From Pseudeuparius sepicola (lineage: Eukaryota > Arthropoda > Insecta > Coleoptera > Anthribidae): 64,000 nucleotides of DNA. Numbering within the stretch: position 1 is the first letter of the stretch; each line of letters begins with the position of its first letter. The notes beneath the pieces were generated by a model that searched no databases, had not been told where the DNA came from, and was given only the letters and a program-made list of their open reading frames with translations. The DNA lies in assembly GCA_963920635.1 (NCBI GenBank), contig OY987298.1:20555647-20619646 (forward strand), written 5' to 3'. This document shows, piece after piece, positions 9,288-19,949 of the stretch. The translations under genes and the position numbers were made by a program.

Positions 9288-11369
9288 CGAATTGGGTTCT
9301 TTTAAATTAAAAAGCCACGTGAGGGGGCGATGATCGGTAACTATTGTAAATTTTCGACCATAGAGGTAGGGACGAAAGTACTTACAAGCCCAAACAATGC
9401 TCAATAACTCTTTCTCAATAGTACTGTAATTTTGTTCACTGTCATTTAGGGTGCGTGAGGCATAGGCAATAGGTTTGTCTTGTCCAATGGTGCCTTGGGA
9501 TAATACTGCGCCGATAGCGATGTTGGAAGCATCAGTAGTTAGAATGAATTCTTTGGAAAAGTCAGGATACTGTAATATCGGATCATTACACAAAATTTTC
9601 TTACATGTGTTGAAAGCTTCTATGAATTTTTGACTATGAGTAACTTGAGCGTTCTTCTTTAAACAGAGAGTTAAAGGTTTAGTTATTTTTGCGAAATCTT
9701 TAATAAAGCGGCGGTAATATCCAAGTAATCCAAGGAATGATTTTATTTCTTTTTGAGTTTTAGGAATGGGGAATTTTTGAATACAGGAAATTTTTTCGGG
9801 ATTGGGTTTCACTCCTTCTGATGTAATAATGTGTCCGAGGTAAGCAACAGTTTTTTGTAGAAAGTCGCATTTGTCAAGTTGTACTTTAAAATTCGCGTCA
9901 CGTAGTCTGTCGAAAACTTCTTTGAGATTAATTATATGTTCTTGGAGAGATGTACTGAAAACTATTATGTCATCTAAATATACGAGACAAATTTCGTTTG
10001 TTAAACCACGTAAAATATTATCTATTAATCTCTGAAATGTACTGGGTGCATTTTTAAGACCGAATGGCATTCGTAAGAATTGATAATGTCCAGAATCAGT
10101 AGAAAATGCAGTTTTGGGTACATCATTTTCGTCAACTTCAATTTGATGATAACCGGAGGCCAAATCGAGTGTTGTAAAGTAATTCGCACGTCCTAGTCTG
10201 TCTAATATGTCCGTTATGTTTGGAAGGGGATATTTGTCACTAATAGTTTTGTCATTTAACTTACGATAGTCGATGACTACTCGCCATTTCCTTTTTTTAC
10301 TAGCGTCGAGTTTCTTTGGAACGATCCAGATTGGACTGCTCCACGGGGATGTGGATGGTTCAATAATTTTTTGTTGTAACATTTTATCTATTTGGGATTT
10401 TACTTCTTGTCGATGGATTTCGGGAAACCTATACGATTTAGTAAAAATAGGTTTTTCGTCTGTGAGATTAATTTTATGTTTGACTTTATTTGTAAAGCTA
10501 AGAGGTATTTTTTCACAGTAAAAGATGTCCCTGTATGAATAACAAAGTTTACGTAAAGCGGACTTTTCTTCATAATTGCAATGATCAAGTCTAATATTTT
10601 TTAAATTTTGTTTTAGTAGATTATCTTCAGTTTCTGAGAGTTCCGAATTATCTTCGATTTTGTCGATAAAGTTAATCTCATTAGGGTTTAAAATTTCAAC
10701 GTCTAAAGGTTCAGTAATTATGACTTCAAAGGGTTCTAAATTTGGATTTATAATTGTTGTTGTCGCGAAATAATTTTGAATATCAACTACAGCACGAGGG
10801 GATTCTAAATTGTTATCAAAATTATTGTAATCTAAAATACCGAGGCCATTTTTATAGCATACTGGAACTTTAACTATTTTTTGAGTTCGAGGTGGTATAA
10901 TTAAAGAGTGATAACATTTTTGGAAATTTTTCTGTTGTTTTGAATTGGAGTTTTCCGAAAGTAGAGGTATTTGAACTTTGGGAGTCTTTAGTAATTTATT
11001 GTCGAGATCTATATTTGATCGTAGTCTTTTCAATAAGTCCATGCCAATAAGACCGTGATATTTTGGGGAAAAATCATAGATATAAAATTTATAAAATCGA
11101 TTTACGTTAAAAATGTCGAAAAGTGGAATTATGGCAATTTCATTGTGAAAAGTAATATCGTGAGAGGTCTGAATACTAAAATCTTCATGAAAAATGCAAT
11201 TACTGTAAAACTTATAAGCTACATCGGGGTTAATTATACTACGGGAACTACCTGTATCTATAAGGAATCTGGCATTAATTTCTGGAATTTCTATATACGT
11301 TAAATCGCTCTTATGTAGATGATTTAAGTCAATTATTACGTTGGGTTCTGTGGATTCGAAGCCTGGGAA
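9261..11369 (-). CDS. pol: pol, protease, reverse transcriptase and RNase H
   Basis: The frame opens by a -1 shift from gag at 11369-11375. The protease comes first, with active-site DTGSS (about 11233-11219) and the GLIG motif near 11050. The reverse transcriptase follows: LPLP-like palm entry, LDLASGYHQI, FGLKNAPSTF and the YLDD catalytic box (about 9980-9969). RNase H has Asp in TTDAS, Glu in EKELL and Asp in TDHRP. The frame stops at 9261, a few residues after an abrupt break behind KEPNS (about 9288), where the sequence jumps frame into the expected continuation. Protease, RT and most of RNase H are therefore readable, but Pol is truncated before integrase. Confidence 0.93.
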   Translation of the reverse strand, partial: FPGFESTEPNVIIDLNHLHKSDLTYIEIPEINARFLIDTGSSRSIINPDVAYKFYSNCIFHEDFSIQTSHDITFHNEIAIIPLFDIFNVNRFYKFYIYDFSPKYHGLIGMDLLKRLRSNIDLDNKLLKTPKVQIPLLSENSNSKQQKNFQKCYHSLIIPPRTQKIVKVPVCYKNGLGILDYNNFDNNLESPRAVVDIQNYFATTTIINPNLEPFEVIITEPLDVEILNPNEINFIDKIEDNSELSETEDNLLKQNLKNIRLDHCNYEEKSALRKLCYSYRDIFYCEKIPLSFTNKVKHKINLTDEKPIFTKSYRFPEIHRQEVKSQIDKMLQQKIIEPSTSPWSSPIWIVPKKLDASKKRKWRVVIDYRKLNDKTISDKYPLPNITDILDRLGRANYFTTLDLASGYHQIEVDENDVPKTAFSTDSGHYQFLRMPFGLKNAPSTFQRLIDNILRGLTNEICLVYLDDIIVFSTSLQEHIINLKEVFDRLRDANFKVQLDKCDFLQKTVAYLGHIITSEGVKPNPEKISCIQKFPIPKTQKEIKSFLGLLGYYRRFIKDFAKITKPLTLCLKKNAQVTHSQKFIEAFNTCKKILCNDPILQYPDFSKEFILTTDASNIAIGAVLSQGTIGQDKPIAYASRTLNDSEQNYSTIEKELLSIVWACKYFRPYLYGRKFTIVTDHRPLTWLFNLKEPNSLASQIRRV

Positions 11370-12529
11370 AAATTTTCAAAACTTTCATAAGTTTCGTTCG
11401 GTACGAAATTTTCATCGGAGTTTTCATGGTAAAAATCGGGAAAAATTTCATCGGGATTTTCCGGGTTTTCGAGATTTTCGTCGAAGCTAAAATCTGCCTC
11501 TTCAATATTGTGGAGTTGTGGAGTTTGGTAATTTTTTGGAAAATTATTTCTGAATTGAGTTTGTATAGTAGGAATTCGTGATGTAGTAGACATCGGTTCA
11601 GGTTTATGTTGCGGAGTTATACCGGTGGGTTTAAAAACATTTCTGGAAGTGTTAGGGGCTCCAAATACTTGTTTATTGGTAAAAAATTTAGGGGAAGGCA
11701 TATTCTGTCGAGGTTGGATGTTTATAGGTTGAGATGGGAATTGAGCTCTTTCGGGAAAATTTTGATTTTGGGAATAATTTTGATTTTGCGAAAAATTGTT
11801 ATTATTTGGCGGAAACATTGATTGTTGTCGTGGTGTTATAGCTTGTTGATTATTATAAGAATTCATTTTTGGAAAGTGTTGAGGATTTTTATTTGGTAAT
11901 GTTGAATTTTGGAAATTACTTGTTTGAGACTTTTGGAATAAAATAAAGTTTTCTTCTTCAATAACATACGATATTGCGAGTTCTAGACTGTCAGGATTTC
12001 TTAAACGAACCATATCTTGGATACGTCCAGATAGACCTCTTATAAAGGTTTTTAGTGAAAGTTCATCATAATTTTTAATTTTAAAAGCACGTTCTTCGTT
12101 AGTCATTTCCATTGAAATTATTTTAGAAGCGATGGAACTACGGCACTTTTGTAATCTCTGCCCAAAATTACGAAAAGATTCATTTTTGAAGGGTCGCGAA
12201 ACAAGCATTTCTTGCACTAAGCAATCAAGGTTTCTTTGGTCACCGAAACTTAGTCTTAATAATTCTTTTAAATTTGCCCAATTTCTTACGTCAGGTCTAC
12301 TACCAGCAATAACTAAAGCGTGTCCTGTTAATTTTCCAATAACAGCACGTATTAGGAAGGTATTTATGGGATCAGCGGGGTTTGCATTGGAATATGTGGA
12401 AATAAGAAAATCACAATGTTCTATAAAAATTTCGAGAGTGTGTGGGTCTCCATTAAAATTTGGAATTGTATCGACATACAATCTAAGCAGACTATAATTG
12501 ATTTGTGCAGGTTGAGGTTGATTATTCAT
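11336..12529 (-). CDS. gag: Errantiviral Gag (397 aa)
   Basis: The intact 397-residue frame has an N-terminal capsid-like half (PNFNGDPHTLEIFIEHCD, RNWANLKELLRLSFGDQR, FIRGLSGRIQDMVR) typical of gypsy-group Gag. A Gln/Asn/Pro-rich C-terminal half lacks a CCHC zinc knuckle, as is usual in errantiviruses. It begins about 430 bp inside the 5' LTR and ends after the slippery site that gives access to pol. It forms the particle core that packages element RNA. Confidence 0.93.
   Translation of the reverse strand: MNNQPQPAQINYSLLRLYVDTIPNFNGDPHTLEIFIEHCDFLISTYSNANPADPINTFLIRAVIGKLTGHALVIAGSRPDVRNWANLKELLRLSFGDQRNLDCLVQEMLVSRPFKNESFRNFGQRLQKCRSSIASKIISMEMTNEERAFKIKNYDELSLKTFIRGLSGRIQDMVRLRNPDSLELAISYVIEEENFILFQKSQTSNFQNSTLPNKNPQHFPKMNSYNNQQAITPRQQSMFPPNNNNFSQNQNYSQNQNFPERAQFPSQPINIQPRQNMPSPKFFTNKQVFGAPNTSRNVFKPTGITPQHKPEPMSTTSRIPTIQTQFRNNFPKNYQTPQLHNIEEADFSFDENLENPENPDEIFPDFYHENSDENFVPNETYESFENFSQASNPQNPT
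11369..11375 (-). promoter_or_regulatory. -1 ribosomal slippery heptamer A AAT TTT
   Basis: In gag codon phase the heptamer reads A AAT TTT, fitting the X XXY YYZ rule, 11 codons before the gag stop. A -1 slip lands exactly in the pol frame that leads to the protease. This is the usual gag-pol strategy of errantiviruses; the stimulatory RNA structure was not modelled. Confidence 0.75.
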
Positions 12530-12951
12530 GATTTCTTCTTCAATTGTACCAATACTATCACTATCACTATCACTTAAATCTAGAGAACGGAACGAGTTTG
12601 AAATATCTTCGAGTGAATCAATTTTGAAATTTAAAATTGAAACTTAAAATGAAATTGAACTTCTTAACCTAACTTAATTATATCTTTTGAAGTATTATAT
12701 GCTCTAATATATCGCAAGACGCAATCTTATGAATAGATTCAACTAGAAAAACATATACACTGGATTTCTAGGGACCTAAGACTGACCTGTTTGCCACGGA
12801 AAGGACAAGGGAAAGGAAACACGGATTGGCCCTTACCTTGGTCTCTTCCTGGCTCTGCAGCTTCAATCGGATCTTGAAGTTCTTGTTTGTTGGGAGTTCG
12901 ATACTCCAGAAGCGCGAGACCGATGGCGCCACGCAACTCAAACAATCCGCA
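12530..12951 (-). other. Errantivirus 5' leader
   Basis: The untranslated leader lies between the primer-binding site and gag. It is likely to hold the packaging signal and the splice donor for env RNA, but I could not pin down either. A short GTG-started frame here looks incidental. Confidence 0.6.
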
Positions 12952-12962
12952 CGACTGCGCCA
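12951..12962 (-). promoter_or_regulatory. Primer-binding site, tRNA-Ser type
   Basis: Reading out of the 5' LTR the element strand is TGGCGCAGTCGT. The first 11 bases are complementary to the 3' end of insect tRNA-Ser ending CGACTGCGCCA. The T overlaps the last base of the LTR. 17.6 and 297 also use tRNA-Ser. Confidence 0.8.
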
Positions 12963-13200
12963 CTTAACTTAAGGGATCGGAACAAGACCTTTTTAAAAAA
13001 ATGCAAAGTTTTTTATTGGCAACTAGTACAGAGTCTGATAGTCAAAAGTCGAAAAATGTGGAGCGCGATAGTTTATATAATTTAAGGAAAGCAGAATTCG
13101 CAAGATTTCAAGGTGTTCGAGAGTCCATCTAGACTCTGCTGAGTTTGTAGTTTCTACGGCGTAATTTCTATGATGAGGTAGCAACTTCTAGAACATAACT
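12962..13200 (-). repeat. 5' LTR of the errantivirus
   Basis: This 239-bp LTR drives the element. The TATATAAA box is at 13072-13079 and AATAAA at 13012-13017. It differs from the other LTR only at 12972. AGCA (13201-13204) is the target duplication. Confidence 0.95.
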
Positions 13201-13204
13201 AGCA

Positions 13205-14274
13205 ACATTTATCCTAGTTAGGAACACGGTCAAATGAAGGTCGTCGCGAGGTGATGACGTTTTATTTCCGTCCTTAATATCACAATGGAATAGAGAGAGA
13301 CAAGTAATACCTATGTTGTAAAACATGCGTAGTCAGAATAAAAGAGAATTTTTATAACGGTGTCCGAAAGCGCTTGAGAAGAAACTTAAGTAACCAGAAG
13401 AAAAAAAGAACGCAGTTATAAATTGGTTAATTTATGCTATGCAGTCGTGGTATTTTCAGCTTTGGAATTATAACGAAAGTTGTTATATTACCCCTGACAA
13501 CACACCAGTATGGTCAAAAAATTAGAAAATGAAGCTTTTTATTTGTCTGTTTTTCTAACTAATCAAAGCGTCTAAACAGCAGTCTCAATTTATTTTTTAA
13601 AATAAATTAAAAATGTCTCTGCAACCAACCGCAGACCTGCCCTTGTCAATTAGAGAAAAATAGCCTGGATAAATTTAACAATTTAATTCAGACGCTCCCC
13701 CAGCTAACGCGTTTATTGCCAATTGCCTTCATAATTGGGCAATTGCTTAGTGGTAAAAAGCGGTCGAAATAGTTTACTTCAACTCCCGGTTGAGCTCGTT
13801 AGCAGAGGCGAAACTATCAATAGAATTTTCTCGTTGGCGAACTCTAATTAACGCAACCCGAACTTTGATACCGTGTAATAGGATAAACTTTTCGAATTGC
13901 CAATAGGAAATTCAGCTTTTGGAGCACGTGCCCTGGGTGCAGATAAAATTAGAGGGAATTTTACTCTATAACATGGCGAGTCGACGTTTGCATTAGAGGA
14001 TCATGAAAATAAGAATATATTAAAATAAAAGGTAATTTCCATAGGTTAGGTCCGAGTCCCTGTTTAGAGTCGATTGTTATTGGATATCGAAAGAGCGCAC
14101 ATTCACTTCTTTATTTTCACGAGTTGTTTTCGGGGCTATATGTCTCACACGAGAATTTGTCGTGCTCGCACGGGATAAACCTGTTTTCTAGATTCTTAAC
14201 GAAGTATACCTACCTACTATTTCCTAACTAGGTAACCTTGACATCAAGCAGCATAACAACTCTGTTTTTTATGT
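13205..14274. other. Non-repetitive, GC-moderate stretch; possible conserved noncoding block
   Basis: No coding frame of note and no repeat pair was seen. Between about 13620 and 13980 the composition is balanced and lacks the AT-rich decay seen elsewhere, with a short motif in both orientations (GCCAATTGC, GGGCAATTGC). This suggests host regulatory sequence, but only cross-species comparison could show it. Confidence 0.35.
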
Positions 14275-14282
14275 TCCATAAC

Positions 14283-15972
14283 CAGGGACGGATGGGGTAG
14301 GGTCAACCGGCCCGGGAAGTTTAGTCGTTCCTGCCCAATAAGATATGTTGCAATAAAAAGCAGGTTTATTTTTATTTGGATATTATATACATATAGACTA
14401 GATCTATTATTTGATTTAATAAATTAATGCCACGTTTTTATTAACTCGCTTTCTTTTCCTCCTGTTCGTCTGTTCGTCAAACTTTGCAATCGATTATAAA
14501 CTAATTTTCCGATGAGTTAGAGACTTGAAACTTTAAACATAACTCAGATCAGGATAACAATGCATATTAATTATTATGAATGACTATATACTACATACAG
14601 GGTGTCCGGTAATTATGCGGCAATCTCGCGTGAGCAGGTATAGGACGTCAAAATATTACGATTAAGTTTAACAACTACGGGTCAAATCTTAATAGTTAGT
14701 GAGATACATGGCGTTGTAGTTCTTTTTTTTAATTGAATTATAGCAATATTTCCCAAAACAATCAAACTGCTGAACTGAAATTTGGCACCATTATGTTTTT
14801 GGGGATGGAAAATAAGCTGAAAATGTCAGTTTCTACGTGTCTCACGCAGATGGCACCACTTGCGCTGTTTTGGATCGTGCTTTTACTCGTAACCTTTTTG
14901 AGTTTATCTTTTTGGTCTTGCAGATCGATTATTTTAGTGCACCTTTTTATTCTGCGACAAAGAGAAACTCTTGTTTCAAAAGGATAAAATCCATCGTTTG
15001 CGTTGAAATTGGCAAAATGTGCCACAAAACACCTGTTGACCCCAATGTTCGAAACATAAAATTCTCACCGACCGCTTTCAAATGCTTCAGATCAACTACT
15101 GTACATTCAAAATGAAGAAAAAAATCCCTATGAACAATGTACCAAAAATTATTCGCTTTCAAAATGGAAACGATTGAATTGCAGTAGAATCCCTATTTTT
15201 TTTTAAATATTTTTTAAATACAGGATATCATCAAATTTGATTTTTTTTACGAACACCTTGTATGAGCTAGACTGGCTATAGGTACAATAATACCTCAGAC
15301 AAAGCTTAATCGATTTGCAAAAAAAGATCACCAACCTGTGCCCTGTGGTTTATACAGGGTACTCTGGAAAATCTGGCCCTACTTTGTGAATGCCCTATAT
15401 AACTTAGAGTACTGATATTTTGTACAAAAGGTTTTGAGCTATGGCCACCATCCATTTTATTCTTAAAAGAATGCCTAATATGATATTCTGAAAATTGTTC
15501 GTTTAAAAAAAAACATAGTTATCCGTGGAATAATAACCCAGTCGAACTAGTATAGTGTCTGTGAAATACCTTCCTCTAGGTGAATCTAAAAAAATATATG
15601 ATAAATTTTACTCGGTTCTTCATAGATTTCTACAGTGACACACTGTATTCCTTAATCTATTTTTATATCTTAATGTTGAAAACGACTATTCACATTCAAC
15701 TTGAGAAATGGGCAATGCCAAAATGTACTGATATGCAGAAGCCAAAGCAGAAGATGCCCCTTGGAATATATTAGGAAGGGAAGAAAGGGCCGGATTGGGC
15801 ATATATAGGGACGTCGCGTCATCGTTGACTGCGCTGCGGCCGCGGTGATGATTATTTTGATATTTTGCGTATGCCGTATGCCTGCTAGCTGTCCAGGCCG
15901 GCCCAAGTCGGCCCGATTGCGACCGGCCCTTCGGGCATTTGCCCGACTGCCCGACCGTCCCATCCGTCCCTG
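14283..15972. mobile_element. hAT-like element with nested repeat arm
   Basis: Terminal inverted repeats CAGGGACGGATGGG begin at 14283 and, inverted, end at 15972. Perfect 8-bp direct repeats TCCATAAC flank the element (14275-14282, 15973-15980), the duplication length of hAT. No hAT transposase was recognised inside, so it is non-autonomous. The right end (15780-15972) is GC-rich with repeated GGCCCGA/TGCCCGA motifs. A foreign CAGGGTG repeat arm is inserted at 14598. Confidence 0.85.
14598..15180. repeat. Solo arm of the 28.9-29.8 kb foldback family
   Basis: It begins TA-CAGGGTGTCCGG and matches the right arm of the 28965-29843 element in inverse orientation: AAACTGCTGAA, GGGGATGG, GTGCTTTTACTCG, CTTGTTTC, CAAAATGTGCC and TCAACTACTGTACATTC. 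It is nested inside the hAT-like element 14283-15972. The far end is not clear; GAACACCTTG (15251-15260) may be the terminus. Confidence 0.55.
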
Positions 15973-16014
15973 TCCATAACCACTGAAAGTGAAAACATTT
16001 ATTCGAGTAAAAAA

Positions 16015-16476
16015 TAAACATACTTTTGTGTATACAAATCGATAAAAAATGTATTTTGTGAGATATTTTCAGAAACCTTTTTTTGTTCGAAAGGCCTTCA
16101 AAAAACGCTTCTTCTGACGTTTTTACTTTTGTCAAAATGCAAATCCAGGGACGGCTACGATTTTTTTATATCCCGATTTTCACAAAAACCATTTAGCGAT
16201 TTATATATTTTTTATTCAAATTTGGTATATAGGGGTTTCGGGGTGTTCTGATTAACGCTGTGGGGTCAGATAAAATAAAAAAATCGTTAAATGGTTTTCG
16301 TAAAAACGGGGGTATAAAAAAATCGCAGCCGGCCCTGGATTTGCATTTTGAAAATGGCAGAAAGGTCAAAAGAAGCGGTTTTTGAAGGCCTTTCGAACAA
16401 AAAAAGGGTTTTGAAAATATCTCACAAAATACATTTTTATCGATTTGCATACACATACAAGTGGACACCCTGTATG
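16015..16476. mobile_element. Foldback element ending CACCCTG (left tip missing)
   Basis: Two arms of about 200 bp are inverted copies: for example AAATCGATAAAAAATG near 16040 against CATTTTTATCGATTTG near 16435, and GAAAGGCCTTC in both. The right arm ends GGACACCCTG-TA (16463-16472). The left arm lacks that tip, so it is truncated. The centre contains a ggtatat-gggGTTTCGgggTGT segment also present in the 24631-25822 element, tying the two families together. Confidence 0.65.
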
Positions 16477-16478
16477 TA

Positions 16479-17350
16479 GGTATCTCTTTTATCTTTGTCT
16501 CATTAATGCCCCTATTTCTGAGAAAGTTCTTCTTTTTCTCAAAGCAAGTAAGTATACCAAATATTTACTAACTCGTCTTTCAAGATTCTATTCAAATATG
16601 TAAATATCGAAAAAGCAAAACGTATTTTTTTAGAAAGAACACCCTTGAGGGTATAACTTTACTTTTTCTACACGGGGAAGCTATAAACAAACATACCACC
16701 CAGGGGAGTTTTATTAGCTTCCTTCGCAAAACAAATAGAAAGGGATACGGCCGATATATTTCAGGATCCCCAACGAGATCTCTGTAAATAGACTATCCAA
16801 TTTTCAGGATGTATTGTCGTGTTTAAATTATGGATCAACTCTGAGAAAGTCGAGTAATGATGCATATTTGAAAACATGATGATTGATTTTGTCTTGGACG
16901 ATGGCACTTTTTGACTCATAGTTAATTTTTGTAAATCTCATCTCCATCCCTCCCGAGCCACTCCGTCTATTTTTTAAATATGGCCATGATACTTAATTTC
17001 TATAGATAATAAGTGGAAATTGGTAGGTAACTCTTAGCGAGTATTTTCTTTATGTTAATAATTATATTAATTGATTGATTGCTTAGAGATTCTAGAGGGG
17101 TTGAATTTCGGAAGAGACATATCGGTCGCGAAAGAAATTACTTATGTAAAGTTTTCAAACTCAGTGCCCAATAGTTTAACAAATAAATGCCCAAAAAAAT
17201 TATTGAAAAAGTACCTTCTCAAAGGTGAATACATTTTAAATGTGCCTATAGGTAGAAAACATTAAATCCAAGAATTATTCATTTTCAAGCTATTTTGTGC
17301 TGAAATGGTACTGCTGGACGTGTAATGCGGTTCGAAAGAAATTTCCTTAA
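16479..17350. other. No gene or repeat recognised
   Basis: The region is AT-rich with scattered short frames and no motif I could name. Confidence 0.45.
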
Positions 17351-17352
17351 TA

Positions 17353-18048
17353 GACCGGAAGATAGTGACAGATTTTTGGACGTGATTTTACTCAGTATGC
17401 CTTTCGATGGGCAATATGTTGCGTATATTTTCACAATAATACCTAAGGTATGAATCAGAGATTCCTCTCGAGTTCTTCAGATGAAAAAGTGAGTTTTCAT
17501 TTATTCGAAAAATATGCGTTTTGATATGATTTTAGTCAGGCACGTGGACTTTTATTTCAATAGTTAATTTGTCCACGTTCCTGAACAGGCTTCCAATGAT
17601 AAGTATGTAAGTTTTTGCCATAAAACTGTTAAAGAGAAGATGGCATACCGTTTGCGCAAGTACAAGTACAACCTACACTATTACATCGAATAAATCGTTT
17701 AAACGATTAAATATCATTCATAATTTAAACTGCACTAGGACATGCGCAAACGGTATGCCATCCTTTTTTCAGCAGTGTTATAACAAGAACTTGCATACTT
17801 CTCATTGGCAGCCTGTTCAGAAACGTGGAAAAACCAATTATTTAAATACAAGTTCACGTGACGGAATTTTCTATTTTAAACTACATTATAAAACACATGG
17901 CAAGGCTGTCATATGCGTTTTGATATGATTTTGGTCAGGCGACTCTCTGATTCATACTTTATTATTGGGAGAATATAAGCAACATAATGCCCTTTGAAAG
18001 GCGTACTGAGTAAAATCAGGTATAAAAATCTGTCACTATCTCCCGGTC
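17353..18048. mobile_element. Palindromic MITE, GACCGGGAG family, copy 1
   Basis: TA-flanked ends read GACCGGAAGATAGTGACAGA (left) and the complement of GACCGGGAGATAGTGACAGA (right). The element folds on itself almost throughout, centred near 17705 (AATCGTTTAAACGATT), with nested inverted motifs GGCATACCGTTTGCGCA and TTCTGAACAGGC. A second copy sits at 36830-37669. No coding capacity was seen. Confidence 0.85.
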
Positions 18049-18050
18049 TA

Positions 18051-19034
18051 TAATGAACTTCTTCGAGAAAGGAAAAAAAACATAAATATATAGTTATTTA
18101 CATTGCAAGATGCGTAAGTGCACTTTTTTGGCCGAAGAGGTTGTTTAAGAATCGAGGCAACGCCCGCGTTGCCTAAAAGTCCATAACGCCACATCCGGAT
18201 ATACAGGCTGATTCAGGTTTATTGTAGGACACTTCAGCAGGTGACATAGATAAAAAACTTTAACAAAAAAATTAAAACCGACTTCAAAAATTTGCCCGTA
18301 TGCACACTAGTAGAAATTAAAAAAATAATAATAACAAAAAATAACGCCGACTTCACAAATTCGCCCGTATGCACATTTCAACTAAAATTTTAGAAATATT
18401 TTTCTCTTTCTACATTGACTTATCTTTGAATTTGGTGACAGTCAAGGCAAGGAATTTAAATCTATTTAGGTATGAATACATCATATCCTACATACATCAT
18501 AATTTACTAAAAAAGAATTGTCCAAATCGGTTTATAAATGACTGAGTTCTGAGGTAACAAACATAAAAAAACATACCTACAACCGAATTGATAACCTACT
18601 CATTTTTTGAAGTCTGTTAAAAAGCATAAAATATAATTATTTTGTGGTACAACTTTTTTATCTACAGCCGCCTCATTTTCGAGATAGAGAGTGTTTAAAT
18701 TATCAAAAATTTTAACGTTTAATTTTTTATTTTTTTAACCGTCAAGTGTCACAAAATGTGATAATATCAAGTTCCTCAAATAGTCAGGGGCGGAGATATG
18801 GGTATACACTACATTTGATTTATCAAGGAAAATACCCTGTACATAATTTTTAGGCACTTGAATAATCAATCCGGTTGGGTCGACTCAGCTGCTCTAGCCA
18901 TCATCCTGAATCGTTCTCCTAAATAGGACAAGACCTTCAAAAAACTTTATTCAAAGTAACTGGGAAGAATATTTCAGTTAGAAATTTTGAAGGCGGATGA
19001 AAAATAAGAAAGTTGTGCCCAAAATAATGGGTAA
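18051..19034. other. AT-rich; a two-unit tandem repeat and a decayed repeat arm
   Basis: CCGACTTCAAAAATTTGCCC (about 18278) recurs as GCCGACTTCACAAATTCGCC about 70 bp later, a two-unit tandem duplication. From 18209 to 18800 several phrases (GTAGGACACTTCAGCAGGTG, CAGGGGCGGAGATATGG, ACCCTGTA) match the arms starting at 44361 and 57522 only loosely, so this is probably an old arm of the same repeat type. Confidence 0.4.
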
Positions 19035-19949
19035 AAGTTTTGGGTGCCACCACAATATGCGTTCTACCGCCCCGTATTTACTACAGCGTGCGCTCTACCT
19101 GCGTTGGGTGCGCTCTACCTGTTAGCCGTCTAATTATTCCGTCTAAGAAATTGCCTAGTGTACCTTTTGTTGGAGATTATCGTATAATATTATTTACAAT
19201 AAACATATTAAGGGTTGACTGACGTATGGTGAGTTGAAAAAGTGTCAGGCGTGACAACCGTGAGTAATCTTGGGGATTGTACACCCGTTTTTTGATGCCA
19301 ACGGAAAGGGTGCAAAACAACAATAAGTATAAGAAGAGGAAACAATTTTTTCCATTATTCGGATTTAAATAACAGAATAAAGAGCAACTTGAAGTTATGT
19401 GATTTCCTCGAGTTATCGTTTTTATTTGTAATGGACGTGTCTCTCCAAATGACATCAGAGTTGGCGGGAAGAAGTGAGAGCACTATTACTGACTGGTTCA
19501 ACATGTATCGGGAGATATGCACCGAAGTTATTTCAGTGACAAATCGTGGACAATTGATTGGAACAATGGCCGATCCTGTGCAAATAAATGAAGTGTATTT
19601 TTGTGGTCGACGAAAATATAATCGTGGAAGACTTCTGCAGGGAGATTGGGCACCTCAATCAGAAGACACTGACGCAGTAATCGAAAATCATCGGAACCAT
19701 GGAAGAAGAATTGATGGGAAGTGCGTGTTCGGCTTGAAAAACAAGACAGAGGCAAGGTATTTCTTTGTTGAACGACGAGACAGAAATACTCTGTTGCCGA
19801 TCATGCAGAGAGAAGTGCAAGCAGGTTCAGTTATAATACACTCTGACGAGTGGCCAACCTGCAGGACTTTGGATCAGCACGGATACATACTTACATCAAA
19901 CGGTAAATCTTCAAGAACATTATGTGGACCCCGTCACTTCAGCCAGCAC

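Larger units (their letters stand above)
5605..13200 (-). mobile_element. Errantivirus (env-bearing Ty3/gypsy endogenous retrovirus), full length
   Basis: The 7,596-bp element lies on the minus strand with two 239-bp LTRs, a 4-bp target duplication, a tRNA-Ser-type primer-binding site, a polypurine tract, and gag, pol and env in order. The LTRs differ at a single base (5615 C versus 12972 A), so insertion was recent. LTR ends are AGTTATG and TAAGTTAAGT, the AGT...-type termini of errantiviruses rather than TG...CA. Gag and env are open; pol carries three local frame breaks. In insects this group includes gypsy, 17.6 and 297, some of which are infectious retroviruses. Confidence 0.95.

Noticed and set aside
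12739..12963. 74-codon frame in the errantivirus leader
   Set aside because: It starts with GTG in the last LTR bases, overlaps the primer-binding site and has no homologous feature in errantiviruses.
14733..15162. Overlapping 70-92-codon frames on both strands
   Set aside because: They lie in a repeat arm shared with 28.9-29.8 kb, where the frames are not preserved.
16146..16336. CAGGGACGGCTACG...GCCGGCCCTG as a small hAT
   Set aside because: Its flanks are inverted, not direct, repeats; it is the centre of the 16015-16476 foldback.
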